Below, in pieces: positions 8,440 to 16,562 of a stretch of DNA of 64,000 bases. How positions within the stretch are numbered: the stretch's first letter is position 1; each line of letters starts with the position of its first letter. The position numbers were made by a program, and so were the translations under genes. The stretch lies in the NCBI RefSeq assembly GCF_002532045.1, contig NZ_NWTG01000006.1:1-64000 (forward strand), given 5' to 3'. Source of the stretch: Bradyrhizobium sp. C9. GTDB lineage: Bacteria > Pseudomonadota > Alphaproteobacteria > Rhizobiales > Xanthobacteraceae. Under the pieces are notes generated by a model, which saw nothing but the letters and a program-made list of their open reading frames with translations, searched no databases and was not told the origin of the DNA.

Positions 8440-8823
8440 ATGAACAAATGGATCTTGTCGGCGTGCGTCCTGGCCGTTACGGCGGCGCCCGCTGCTGCCG
8501 TCGATGTGCGGCTGGATTCCTATCGCAATCCGAAGAATGAGAACTTTCGCATCTTCAATCATATGTACCTGGACGGCGTGCGGGGCGGCCTGATGGCTTC
8601 CAATGCCTGGCTGACACGGCATGGCGGCAAATTGCTGTTTTGCTTGCCGGGCGACCTCGCGCTGACCAGCGAGCAGACCGAAGAGATCATGCTCAAATCG
8701 GCGGACAAGCGGTCCGCCAAAGGCGAGATGGTGGTCGCGCTCCTGCTGCTTTGGGGCCTGCAGGACACTTACCCCTGCGAAAAGCCCGCGAGCCAACCGA
8801 CGGCGCCCGCGCCGCCCGATTAA
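8440..8823 (+). CDS. Secreted Rap1a/Tai-like small protein
   Basis: A 127-residue protein with a signal peptide (cleavage near AAA-VDV) and a helical domain containing LFCLPGDLALTSEQ and ALLLLWGLQDTYPC. The two cysteines in FCLP and YPC are placed as in the Rap1a/Tai immunity family, where they form a disulfide. No type VI amidase gene is adjacent, so it may be a housekeeping relative rather than an immunity protein. GAGGAA lies just upstream of the ATG. The 278 bases before it show no other gene. Confidence 0.6.
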   Translation: MNKWILSACVLAVTAAPAAAVDVRLDSYRNPKNENFRIFNHMYLDGVRGGLMASNAWLTRHGGKLLFCLPGDLALTSEQTEEIMLKSADKRSAKGEMVVALLLLWGLQDTYPCEKPASQPTAPAPPD

Positions 8824-9026
8824 ATCAAACGCCGTTTCAAACAGCGTTGGCCGCCGCGCGGACCCGTCCATCGCCGGAAAAGCCCGGATTCGGCCGCTTT
8901 GGCCTGACATCAATGCGGCCAAATGCGCGTTGAGAGCCCTTGCGCAAACCGCGGAATGAGAATGTAATTCGGTAAAACATGCCGCGCCGGTCACGCCCCG
9001 GCAGCGAAACGGTTGAGGAGCCGCTC

Positions 9027-10298
9027 ATGCACGGGACCATCGATCTGGTCGACGACCGCAATCTGGATGCCGCACGCGAACGCGCCAACGCGCTTCCGCT
9101 CGCAAATTACGATCCCGGCCATCCCGAGCTGTTCAAGACCGATACCTTCTGGCCGTATTTCGACCGGCTGCGCCGCGAAGATCCGGTACACTACTGCAAG
9201 GATTCGATGTTCGGTCCGTACTGGTCGATCACCCGCTACAACGACATCATGGACATCGAGACCAACCATTCGGTGTTCTCCTCGGCCGCCTCGCTCGGCG
9301 GCATCACCATCCGCGACGTGCCGCCGGACCTGCGCCGCGAAAGCTTCATCGCGATGGACCAGCCGCGCCATTCGGCGCAGCGCAAGACCGTAGCGCCGAT
9401 GTTCACGCCGACGCACCTCGACGAACTCGCGATCAATATCCGCAAGCGCTCGACCGAGTGCCTCGACAACCTGCCGCGCGGCGAGGCGTTCGACTGGGTC
9501 GACAAGGTCTCGATCGAGCTGACCACGCAGATGCTCGCGGTGCTGTTCGACTTCCCGTGGGAAGACCGCCGCAAGCTGACCCGCTGGTCCGATGTCGCGA
9601 CCACCCTGCCCGGCGCCGGCGGCCTCGTCGCCACCGAGGACGAGCGGCAGGCCGAATTGATGGAATGCGCGAGCTATTTCGCACGGCTGTGGAAGGAACG
9701 GGCTGACCAGCCGCCGAAGAGCGACCTGCTCTCGATGATGGCGCACAGCGATGCCACGCGGAACATGGATCCGAAGAACTTCCTCGGCAATTTGATCCTG
9801 TTGATCGTCGGGGGCAACGACACCACGCGCAACACGCTGTCCGGCAGCATCTACGCGCTGAGCAAGCATCCGGAGCAATACCGCAAGCTGCGTGAGAACC
9901 CGGCGCTGATCGACAGTTTCGTACCCGAGGTGATCCGCTGGCAGACGCCGCTCGCCCATATGCGACGCACCGCGCTTGCCGACTTCGAGTTCCGCGGCCG
10001 CCAGATCAAGAAGGGCGACAAGGTCGTGATGTGGTACGTCTCGGGCAATCGCGATGAAGAGGCGATCGAGAAGCCCTACGAGTTCCTGATCGACCGCGCC
10101 CGGCCGCGCACCCACATCTCGTTCGGCTTCGGTATCCACCGCTGCGTCGGGCTGCGTCTCGCCGAGCTGCAGCTCAAGATCATCTGGGAGGAGATCCTCA
10201 AGCGCTTCGACACCATCGAGGTGGTGGAGGAGCCGCAGCGGGTGTATTCCAGCTTCATCAAGGGCTACGAGACACTGCCGGTGCGCATCGCCGCCTGA
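9027..10298 (+). CDS. Cytochrome P450, CYP153-like
   Basis: A 423-residue soluble P450. The I-helix oxygen-activation motif GGNDTTRN, the K-helix EVIRWQTP and the heme-binding loop FGFGIHRCVG (Cys373) are all present. Close matches to CYP153 are the LIVGGNDTTRN and LAHMRRTA blocks; that family hydroxylates terminal carbons of alkanes, fatty acids or terpenes. GAGGAG lies six bases before the ATG at 9027. A second very similar P450 follows. No ferredoxin or ferredoxin reductase is adjacent, so electron donors must be encoded elsewhere. Substrate unknown. Confidence 0.88.
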   Translation: MHGTIDLVDDRNLDAARERANALPLANYDPGHPELFKTDTFWPYFDRLRREDPVHYCKDSMFGPYWSITRYNDIMDIETNHSVFSSAASLGGITIRDVPPDLRRESFIAMDQPRHSAQRKTVAPMFTPTHLDELAINIRKRSTECLDNLPRGEAFDWVDKVSIELTTQMLAVLFDFPWEDRRKLTRWSDVATTLPGAGGLVATEDERQAELMECASYFARLWKERADQPPKSDLLSMMAHSDATRNMDPKNFLGNLILLIVGGNDTTRNTLSGSIYALSKHPEQYRKLRENPALIDSFVPEVIRWQTPLAHMRRTALADFEFRGRQIKKGDKVVMWYVSGNRDEEAIEKPYEFLIDRARPRTHISFGFGIHRCVGLRLAELQLKIIWEEILKRFDTIEVVEEPQRVYSSFIKGYETLPVRIAA

Positions 10299-10355
10299 CG
10301 CGTGACGAAATCAGCAAGTTGAGTTTGAACTGTGACCACGACGAGACTGTGCTCT

Positions 10356-10446
10356 CTCTCCCGCTTGCGGGGGAGGGTTGGGGTGGGGGTGTCGCCGCAA
10401 GTGACACTCTTTGCGTGGAGAAAGCCCCCACCCGCAAGCGGGAGAG
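10356..10446. repeat. Nested palindromic CT/GA-rich element
   Basis: Outer arms CTCTCCCGCTTGCGGG and CCCGCAAGCGGGAGAG are exact inverted repeats of 16 bases, with G-rich and C-rich inner arms. It lies between the two P450 genes and could fold into a long hairpin in a readthrough transcript. It resembles the elements at 26089, 30641, 43546 and 54393. Confidence 0.65.
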
Positions 10447-10480
10447 GTGGAGGCCAGAACATTCGCCGGAGTAACATTAG

Positions 10481-11755
10481 ATGAACGTCCAGACTGCCAT
10501 CCGTGCCGACCGGGCCGAGCTGCTGCGGCAGGCGCGCGAGGAAGCCTATGCGACGCCCCTCAGGGATTTTCACCCCGGCGCGCCGCGGCTCTTCCAGAAC
10601 GACACGCTGTGGCCGTGGTTCGAGCGGCTGCGCAAGGAAGAGCCGGTGCACTACTGCACCAATTCGCCGATCGAGCCCTATTGGTCGGTCGTGAAATACA
10701 ACGACATCATGCATGTCGACACCAGCCACGGCATCTTCTCCTCGGACTCCACGCTCGGCGGCATCTCGATCCGCGACGTGCCGCCCGGCTACGACTATCC
10801 GAGCTTCATCGCGATGGACCAGCCGAAGCACGCCCATCAGCGCAAGACCGTGTCGCCGATGTTCACGCCCAATCATCTCGACGAGCTGGCGAAGCTGATC
10901 CGCCAGCGCTCCGCGAGCGTGCTCGACAATCTGCCGCGCAACGAGACCTTCAATTTCGTCGAGCGCGTCTCGATCGAATTGACCACCCAGATGCTGGCGA
11001 CGCTGTTCGACTTCCCATGGGAAGAGCGGCGCAAGCTGACGCGCTGGTCCGACGTCTCGACCGCGCTGCCGAAGAGCGGCATCGTCGATTCGCCGGAACA
11101 GCGGCGACAGGAAATGGACGAGTGCTACGCCTATTTCTCAAAGCTGTGGAACGAACGCGTCAACTCAGCCCCGAGGAACGACCTGCTGTCGATGATGGCG
11201 CATAGCGACGCCACCCGGCACATGGACCCCGACAATCTGATGGGCAACATCATCCTGCTGATCGTCGGCGGCAACGACACCACCCGCAACACCATGAGCG
11301 GCTCGGTGCTGGCGCTGCACGAGCATCCCGACCAGTTCAGGAAGCTGAAGGAGAACCCCGCGCTGATCGACACCATGGTGCCGGAGGTGATCCGCTGGCA
11401 GACCCCGCTGGCGCACATGCGGCGCACCGCGCTGCAGGACACCGAGGTTGGCGGCAAGACCATCAAAAAGGGCGACCGCGTCGTGATGTGGTACGTCTCC
11501 GGCAACCGCGACGACGAGGTGATCGACCGCCCGGACGAGTTCATCATCGATCGTGCCCGGCCGCGCATCCATCTGTCGTTCGGCTTCGGCATCCACCGCT
11601 GCGTCGGCATGCGGCTCGCCGAGCTGCAGCTCAAGATCGTCTGGCAGGAGATGCTGAAGCGCTTCGACCGCATCGAGGTGGTCGGCGAGCCGAAGCGGGT
11701 CTATTCCAGCTTCGTGCGCGGCATCGAGAACCTGCCGGTGCGGATCCCGGGCTGA
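10481..11755 (+). CDS. Cytochrome P450, CYP153-like paralogue
   Basis: A 424-residue P450, clearly a paralogue of the gene upstream: the same GGNDTTRN I-helix motif, LAHMRRTALQDTEVGG block and heme loop FGFGIHRCVG (Cys374). GGAG lies nine bases before the ATG. The two genes are separated by a 180-base gap containing a palindromic element. The pair probably arose by tandem duplication and may have diverged in substrate range. A terminal hydroxylase of hydrophobic substrates is the likely role by family. Confidence 0.88.
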   Translation: MNVQTAIRADRAELLRQAREEAYATPLRDFHPGAPRLFQNDTLWPWFERLRKEEPVHYCTNSPIEPYWSVVKYNDIMHVDTSHGIFSSDSTLGGISIRDVPPGYDYPSFIAMDQPKHAHQRKTVSPMFTPNHLDELAKLIRQRSASVLDNLPRNETFNFVERVSIELTTQMLATLFDFPWEERRKLTRWSDVSTALPKSGIVDSPEQRRQEMDECYAYFSKLWNERVNSAPRNDLLSMMAHSDATRHMDPDNLMGNIILLIVGGNDTTRNTMSGSVLALHEHPDQFRKLKENPALIDTMVPEVIRWQTPLAHMRRTALQDTEVGGKTIKKGDRVVMWYVSGNRDDEVIDRPDEFIIDRARPRIHLSFGFGIHRCVGMRLAELQLKIVWQEMLKRFDRIEVVGEPKRVYSSFVRGIENLPVRIPG

Positions 11756-11783
11756 GCCTCACCCTACTCGCGCTCGTCCTGCA

Positions 11784-12293
11784 CTAGTGCCCGTGCTGGC
11801 CCTTGTTGGTCGGCAACGGGCAATTGGTGCAGACCCGGTCGTCGCACATCCGGCAGATCGTGAAGCGATCCATCTCGGACGTGTCCTGCCTTGCCAGCAG
11901 CTCGCGGATCAGTGTCGCTAGCTGCTTGCGTTCGGCCGACGACAGCACATCCAGCAATGACGTCACGGCAGAGATGCGCGACGCCAGCAGTTCATTGCGC
12001 GATACAGTGCCGGACGCCGTCAGGTGCAAAGCGACCTCGCGGCCGTCCTTTCCCGGGCGACGTTCGACGAGCCGATCCGAAACCAGACGATCTACCAGCC
12101 GGACCGTTCCGGAATGCGACAGGCCGAGGATCCGCCTCAGCTTGTCGTTGGTCATGCCCTGGCCGTAGCCGATGACGATGAGCGCCGCGGGTGTCTCGCC
12201 GCCGCGGCCGACCACCTCGCGCGCACCTTGCTCGATACGATCCATGACGGCGAGCGACAGCGCGCCCAGCAGATTGGCGATTCCGTTTTCCAT
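11784..12293 (-). CDS. MarR-family regulator with C-terminal four-cysteine tail
   Basis: A 169-residue winged-helix regulator (DNA-binding region about residues 30-95, with LRRILGLSHSGTVRLVDRLV). Beyond the usual MarR fold it ends in CRMCDDRVCTNC (Cys147, 150, 155, 158), which could bind zinc, bind an iron-sulfur cluster or sense oxidants. The ATG at 12293 is preferred because it starts the first amphipathic helix; upstream frames run into the operator. It is divergent from the hydrolase gene at 12401, and two near-identical palindromes lie between them, so auto- and cross-regulation are likely. Confidence 0.85.
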   Translation of the reverse strand: MENGIANLLGALSLAVMDRIEQGAREVVGRGGETPAALIVIGYGQGMTNDKLRRILGLSHSGTVRLVDRLVSDRLVERRPGKDGREVALHLTASGTVSRNELLASRISAVTSLLDVLSSAERKQLATLIRELLARQDTSEMDRFTICRMCDDRVCTNCPLPTNKGQHGH

Positions 12294-12304
12294 AGGGGCA
12301 ACAA

Positions 12305-12321
12305 TATGTGCGCTACGCACA
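12305..12321. promoter_or_regulatory. Operator 1 in MarR/hydrolase intergenic region
   Basis: A perfect palindrome TGTGCG-CTA-CGCACA (12307-12321) in the divergent gap, repeated with small changes 35 bp away (centre to centre). Most likely a MarR-dimer binding site; inference from duplication and position. Confidence 0.65.
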
Positions 12322-12338
12322 AAAAACAACTTGACCAG

Positions 12339-12359
12339 ATATATGCGCTACGCACATAT
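12339..12359. promoter_or_regulatory. Operator 2 in MarR/hydrolase intergenic region
   Basis: A second copy of the palindrome: core TGCG-CTA-CGCA with flanking ATAT/ATAT symmetry. It shares the string GCGCTACGCACA with operator 1. It lies about 42 bases before the hydrolase start, overlapping where a promoter would be. Confidence 0.65.
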
Positions 12360-12400
12360 TTATCCGGGAGAGCCACGACGACGAAAAATGGAGAGTAGCG

Positions 12401-13300
12401 ATGACGATCCGAAGCACCGCATTGGCAACGCCTGACGCCGCCGGCAGCGAACCCGCGCTGAAATACGTGCAGGCCAACGGCGTGCGATTTGCCTATCTCG
12501 AACAGGGCAGCGGGCCGCTCGTCATGTTCATGCACGGCTTTCCCGACAACGCCTGGTCGTATCGCAAGCAGTTGCAGGCGTTCGCGGATGCCGGCTATCG
12601 CGCGGTCGCGCCGTTCCTGCGCGGCTATGCGCCGACCGAGATTCCGGCCGACGGCATCTTCGATCCGATCGCGCTGGGCCAGGATCTCGAAGCGCTGATC
12701 GCGGCGCTGAGCGACGACGGACAAGCGTGTGTCGTCGGCATGGATTGGGGCGGCACGTCGACATTCCAGGCGCTGGCCACGGCACCGTCAGCGATCAAGG
12801 CCGCGGTTGTCATGAACACCGCGCACCCGATCACGATCCCGAGCCTCAGGAGCGATCCCGATGCCGTTCGATCGGTCTTCCATGTCTATTTCTTTACGGT
12901 GCCCGGCGCCCACTCGGCGGTCAACATCGAGGGACTTCCCTTTGTCGACTACCTTTGGAAGTTGTGGTCGCCAACCCTGAAGAACGACGCGCATCTCCGT
13001 TCGGTCAAGGCGACGCTCAGCTCTCCAGGCACCATGAAGGCGGCGCTGAAATACTACAATGGCCTGGTCGATGCGGGAGTTGCGGGCCGGTTGCCGATCA
13101 ACGACATGCATACGCCGACGCTGACGATTTATGGCGGCAACGATCCGACTGCGCGGTATTCGATCAAGGAAGAGCCGCTCTTCAAGGGGCCCCATCAGCG
13201 CGTTGTCCTGCCCGATGTCGGGCACTTCCCGCACCTCGAGCGTGAGGCAGAGGTCACCAGTCTGATCATGGACTGGTTCAAGACGCACGCCGCCGGCTGA
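12401..13300 (+). CDS. Alpha/beta hydrolase, epoxide-hydrolase-like
   Basis: A 299-residue alpha/beta-fold enzyme with the oxyanion motif HGFPD, and the nucleophile elbow VGMDWGG whose aspartate marks the epoxide hydrolase/haloalkane dehalogenase branch rather than esterases. The catalytic histidine is probably in DVGHFPHLE. GGAGAG lies just before the ATG. It is divergent from the MarR gene and followed after 59 bases by a PEP mutase/isocitrate lyase-family gene, so it is probably the first gene of a MarR-controlled operon. Substrate unknown. Confidence 0.82.
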   Translation: MTIRSTALATPDAAGSEPALKYVQANGVRFAYLEQGSGPLVMFMHGFPDNAWSYRKQLQAFADAGYRAVAPFLRGYAPTEIPADGIFDPIALGQDLEALIAALSDDGQACVVGMDWGGTSTFQALATAPSAIKAAVVMNTAHPITIPSLRSDPDAVRSVFHVYFFTVPGAHSAVNIEGLPFVDYLWKLWSPTLKNDAHLRSVKATLSSPGTMKAALKYYNGLVDAGVAGRLPINDMHTPTLTIYGGNDPTARYSIKEEPLFKGPHQRVVLPDVGHFPHLEREAEVTSLIMDWFKTHAAG

Positions 13301-13359
13301 ACAGCCCAGCGACCACGTCACGAAGTCTTTCGAATTCTCTCTGAACAGGAGCGCGCGCA

Positions 13360-14163
13360 ATGGACGCCACGACACAGCAGCAATACGCCGAAGCGTTTCA
13401 CGGTCTTCACAGGACGGGCGATCCACTGGTCCTGTTCAACGCCTGGGATGTCGCGACCGCCAAGGCGATCGCGAAGGGTTCGCCGGCGGTGGCAACCAGC
13501 AGCGGCGCGGTGGCATCCGCGCTCGGCTTTGCCGACGGCGAAAATGCCCCGCTCGACATGATCGAAGGGCTGGTCTCGCGGATGACCGCTTCGGTCTCCG
13601 TTCCGGTATCGATCGATCTGGAGGCGGGATATGGCGACACCGCTGACGCCGCCGCGCATTCGGCGGCAAGGATCCTGAAAGCCGGCGCGATCGGCATCAA
13701 TATCGAGGACGGGCTTGCCGGCGGCAAGCGGCAGCTCGTCGATCCCGAGCAGCATGCCGCGAAGATCAGGGCCGTGCGCAACGCCGCGCAGCAATCCGGA
13801 GTTCGTCTCTTCATCAATGCCCGGACCGATCCCTTTCTGCTGAAGTTCGGCTCGCCGGAGCAGTGCCTGGATGAAGCGGCGCGGCGCGCGAAGCTCTATG
13901 CCGATGCCGGCGCCGATGGCATTTTTGTGCCGGGCTTGACCGACCTTCCGCTGATCGAGCGGCTCGTCCAGCTGACGCCGCTGCCGGTCAACATCATGGT
14001 GACGCGGGGCGTTCCCGAAATCGGCGAACTCGCCCGTGCCGGCGTGCGCCGGATCAGCCTTGGGCCGTGGCCGATGTTGGCGACGATGCGCGTCATCGGA
14101 GAGGCCGCCGCCGCGGTGGTCGCGAGCAGGCAGTACGGCACGTTTCTGCAGCCGGATGGCTGA
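13360..14163 (+). CDS. Isocitrate lyase/PEP mutase superfamily enzyme
   Basis: A 267-residue TIM-barrel protein with the family's metal-binding strand as VSIDLEAGYGDTAD and the loop GINIEDGLAGGKRQ. The lyase signature KKCGH is absent, so it is not isocitrate or methylisocitrate lyase. The second acidic residue in the usual DxDxGYG motif is a glutamate, as in a poorly characterised subgroup. C-C or P-C bond chemistry on an oxaloacetate-like substrate is the family expectation. AGGAG precedes the ATG. It follows the hydrolase by 59 bases. Confidence 0.8.
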   Translation: MDATTQQQYAEAFHGLHRTGDPLVLFNAWDVATAKAIAKGSPAVATSSGAVASALGFADGENAPLDMIEGLVSRMTASVSVPVSIDLEAGYGDTADAAAHSAARILKAGAIGINIEDGLAGGKRQLVDPEQHAAKIRAVRNAAQQSGVRLFINARTDPFLLKFGSPEQCLDEAARRAKLYADAGADGIFVPGLTDLPLIERLVQLTPLPVNIMVTRGVPEIGELARAGVRRISLGPWPMLATMRVIGEAAAAVVASRQYGTFLQPDG

Positions 14164-14307
14164 GTTCGAAGGTCGCCGGCCGTGCTGACGTGCGATATAC
14201 AAATCCGGTATAGCTGCGCGAGCCAGATGCGAAGGGAGTTAAGTCTGCTCGCGCGGTAAAGGCTTCGGTGAGGACGCGCCATTGCGCGCCCCGAGCCGAG
14301 GCCCACG

Positions 14308-14865
14308 ATGGACCAGATTGCCGTTCACCAGGACAGCGCGACCAGCACCGACTGGCCGGTCGCGATCTACCGCACACTCAAGAACTTCGGCGTCGCGCAG
14401 GTGTCCTACGTTCCCGACGCCGGACATTCCAAGCTGATCAAGCTGTCGCATGCCGACGCCGACATCAAGACCACGGTGCTGACGACCGAGGAAGAGGGCG
14501 TGGCGTTGTCCGCCGGCGCCTGGCTCGGCGGCGACCGCGCGGTGCTGCTGATGCAATCGAGCGGCGTCGGCAATTGCGTCAACATGCTGTCGCTGATGGC
14601 GAGCTGCCGATTCCCGCTGCTGACGCTGGTGACGATGCGCGGCGAATGGGCCGAGTTCAATCCCTGGCAGATTCCGATGGGCCGCGCGACGCCGCAGGCC
14701 TTCGAGATCATGGGCGCCACCGTGCTGCGGCTCGAGAACCCCGATGACGCCGAGGAGGTGATCTCGGCCGCCGCCTCGCTCGCCTATGACGGCGACCAGC
14801 AGGTCGCGGTGCTGATCTCGCAGCGCATGATCGGCCGCAAGAAGTGGACGAAGGAGACGCATTGA
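14308..14865 (+). CDS. ThDP-dependent decarboxylase, PYR-domain (alpha) subunit
   Basis: A 185-residue protein corresponding to only the pyrimidine-binding domain of a thiamine diphosphate enzyme. It contains TTEEEGVALSAGAWLGG, where one glutamate should activate the cofactor, and the strand LLMQSSGVGNCVNML. Split decarboxylases of this kind are sulfopyruvate decarboxylase (ComDE) and phosphonopyruvate-decarboxylase relatives. Its TGA overlaps the next gene's ATG (TGATG), so the two subunits are coupled. The 2-oxo acid substrate is not determined. Confidence 0.82.
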   Translation: MDQIAVHQDSATSTDWPVAIYRTLKNFGVAQVSYVPDAGHSKLIKLSHADADIKTTVLTTEEEGVALSAGAWLGGDRAVLLMQSSGVGNCVNMLSLMASCRFPLLTLVTMRGEWAEFNPWQIPMGRATPQAFEIMGATVLRLENPDDAEEVISAAASLAYDGDQQVAVLISQRMIGRKKWTKETH

Positions 14866-15458
14866 TGTCAGCACCAACAGGCACTCTCGATCGCCGCGCC
14901 GCCGTGAAGGCGCTGCTCGCCGACCGCGGCGACCTGCTCGTGATCTCCGGGCTTGGCTCCTCGTCTTACGACGTGTTCGATGCCGGCGAGCATCGGGGCA
15001 ATTTCTACCTCTGGGGCGCGATGGGTGGCGCCGCGATGGTCGGTCTCGGCCTCGCGCTGGCGCAGCCGAAGCGCCCGGTGCTGGTGATCACCGGCGACGG
15101 CGAGCAGCTGATGGGCATCGGCAGCCTTCTCACGATCGCCACCAAGCAGCCCGGCAATCTCTCGATCGCGGTGCTCGACAATGGCCATTTCGGCGAGACC
15201 GGGATGCAGCCCAGCCATTCCGGCCTCGGGGCGAAGCTCGAGGTGATCGCAAGCGGCGCGGGCATCGGCAATGTCTCCGATATCGCCGACATGGCCGGCA
15301 TCGAGCGCTTCCGAAATAGCTTGCGCGATCTCGGCGGCGGCCCACGACTGGCGCGCATCCGCATCGCCGCCGGCGAAGTCGAGCGCGCGCTGCCGCCGCG
15401 CGACGGCGCCTACCTCAAGAACCGCTTCCGCGGCCATCTCGGCTTCCAGGTGAGATGA
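14865..15458 (+). CDS. ThDP-dependent decarboxylase, PP-domain (beta) subunit
   Basis: A 197-residue partner carrying the diphosphate-binding domain. The ThDP motif begins ITGDGEQLMGIGSLLTI and ends about 30 residues on at AVLDNGHFGETG, giving the canonical GDG...N pattern. The start at 14865 overlaps the alpha-subunit stop by one base. Together the two subunits form one active site at their interface, as in ComDE. Adjacent upstream genes encode a PEP mutase/ICL-family enzyme and a hydrolase, so a decarboxylation step after that enzyme is possible but unproven. Confidence 0.82.
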   Translation: MSAPTGTLDRRAAVKALLADRGDLLVISGLGSSSYDVFDAGEHRGNFYLWGAMGGAAMVGLGLALAQPKRPVLVITGDGEQLMGIGSLLTIATKQPGNLSIAVLDNGHFGETGMQPSHSGLGAKLEVIASGAGIGNVSDIADMAGIERFRNSLRDLGGGPRLARIRIAAGEVERALPPRDGAYLKNRFRGHLGFQVR

Positions 15459-15471
15459 TGCGAAGCCGCGC

Positions 15472-16395
15472 TCAGGCGAGCTGGATATCCCAGAGCCCCT
15501 CGGCGCGGCACGCGGCGACCTCGTCACGCAGCAACTTTGCGATCAGCGTGATGGCGTTGGAGCCGGGATGCTCGACCGGCGAGGCCAGGGTCAGCTCGCG
15601 TCGCGGCGCCGGCCGCGCGATCGGCGCGGTCTCCAGCCGGCCGTCGGCGACCTCGCCGCGCACCGAGGACGGCGGCAGCATGGTGTATCCGAGTCCCTCC
15701 TCGACCAGGCTCGTCAGCACGCGAAACGAATCCGCCTCGAGCTTGACGTCGAGCGTGACCTTCTTCTTCGCGGCCGCATGCTCGATCATGGCGCGGAGCC
15801 CGTGCGAATGACTGGGCAGCACCAGACGCTGGCGCAGCAGCCATCCGATATCGACCTGCTTCTTCTGCTTCAGCCCGCTGCCGCGCGGACCGACCGCAAC
15901 GATGCTGTCGCGGCCGAGGCTCTGCACCGCCAGATGCAGATCGACCGACGGGCCATAGATCACCGCAAGGTCCATCTCGCCGCGATGCAGCCACTCGATC
16001 AGGTGGCCGCTGTAGCTTTCGACGATGCAGAGCGAGATGCCGGGATAGCGCTCCACCGTGCGCCGCGCCAGCCGCGCCGAGATCACGCAGCTCACCGTCG
16101 GCACCAGTCCGAGCACGACACGCCCGGACGGCGCGCCGCCCGCGGACTGGATGTCGTCGCGGATCTGATCGATCTGCCGCACGATACCGCCGGTGCGCGC
16201 CAGCAGCAGCCGGCCGGCATCGGTCAGCACCATGCCGCGGCCGTTGCGCGTGAACAATTCGGTACGCAGCTCGTGCTCCAAGAGCTTGATCTGCCGGCTC
16301 AGCGCCGGTTGCGCGACCCGCAAGGTATCGGATGCCTTGCTCAGACTCCCGAGTTCCGCGACGCACGCAAAGGTCCTAAGCTGGCGGAAATCCAT
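15472..16395 (-). CDS. LysR-family regulator, divergent from acyl-CoA dehydrogenase operon
   Basis: A 307-residue LysR protein starting MDFRQLRTFACVAELGSLSK, with the HTH at about residues 1-60 and an effector domain after residue 85. The ATG at 16395 is chosen because family members begin MDxRQL. It is transcribed away from the operon at 16563-19722, with a symmetric CTAT-N11-ATAG site between them. This is the classical arrangement for a LysR activator of the divergent operon. Confidence 0.9.
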   Translation of the reverse strand: MDFRQLRTFACVAELGSLSKASDTLRVAQPALSRQIKLLEHELRTELFTRNGRGMVLTDAGRLLLARTGGIVRQIDQIRDDIQSAGGAPSGRVVLGLVPTVSCVISARLARRTVERYPGISLCIVESYSGHLIEWLHRGEMDLAVIYGPSVDLHLAVQSLGRDSIVAVGPRGSGLKQKKQVDIGWLLRQRLVLPSHSHGLRAMIEHAAAKKKVTLDVKLEADSFRVLTSLVEEGLGYTMLPPSSVRGEVADGRLETAPIARPAPRRELTLASPVEHPGSNAITLIAKLLRDEVAACRAEGLWDIQLA

Positions 16396-16426
16396 ACTTG
16401 CCAATCCTGGAAGGCAGGTTCATACG

Positions 16427-16445
16427 CTATAACAAAACAGCATAG
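16427..16445. promoter_or_regulatory. Candidate LysR box (T-N11-A type)
   Basis: CTAT and ATAG are exact inverted arms around 11 bases (AACAAAACAGC), a textbook LysR T-N11-A motif. It is 32 bases upstream of the LysR start and 117 bases upstream of the acyl-CoA dehydrogenase start. Binding is inferred. Confidence 0.6.
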
Positions 16446-16562
16446 GGAGTTTACCGGGACCCCACAACAGCGGGCGTTTTCCTCACGCGAACCGGCTTCC
16501 GCTTCGCCCGACGACGCTCTGGCGCAACCTCTCGGCAAGACGAAACCCAACAAGACGAAATC

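Noticed and set aside
13360-15458. Complete phosphonate biosynthesis locus
   Set aside because: The mutase-like protein lacks PEP mutase signatures and no other phosphonate genes are present, so only a weaker pathway hypothesis is kept.
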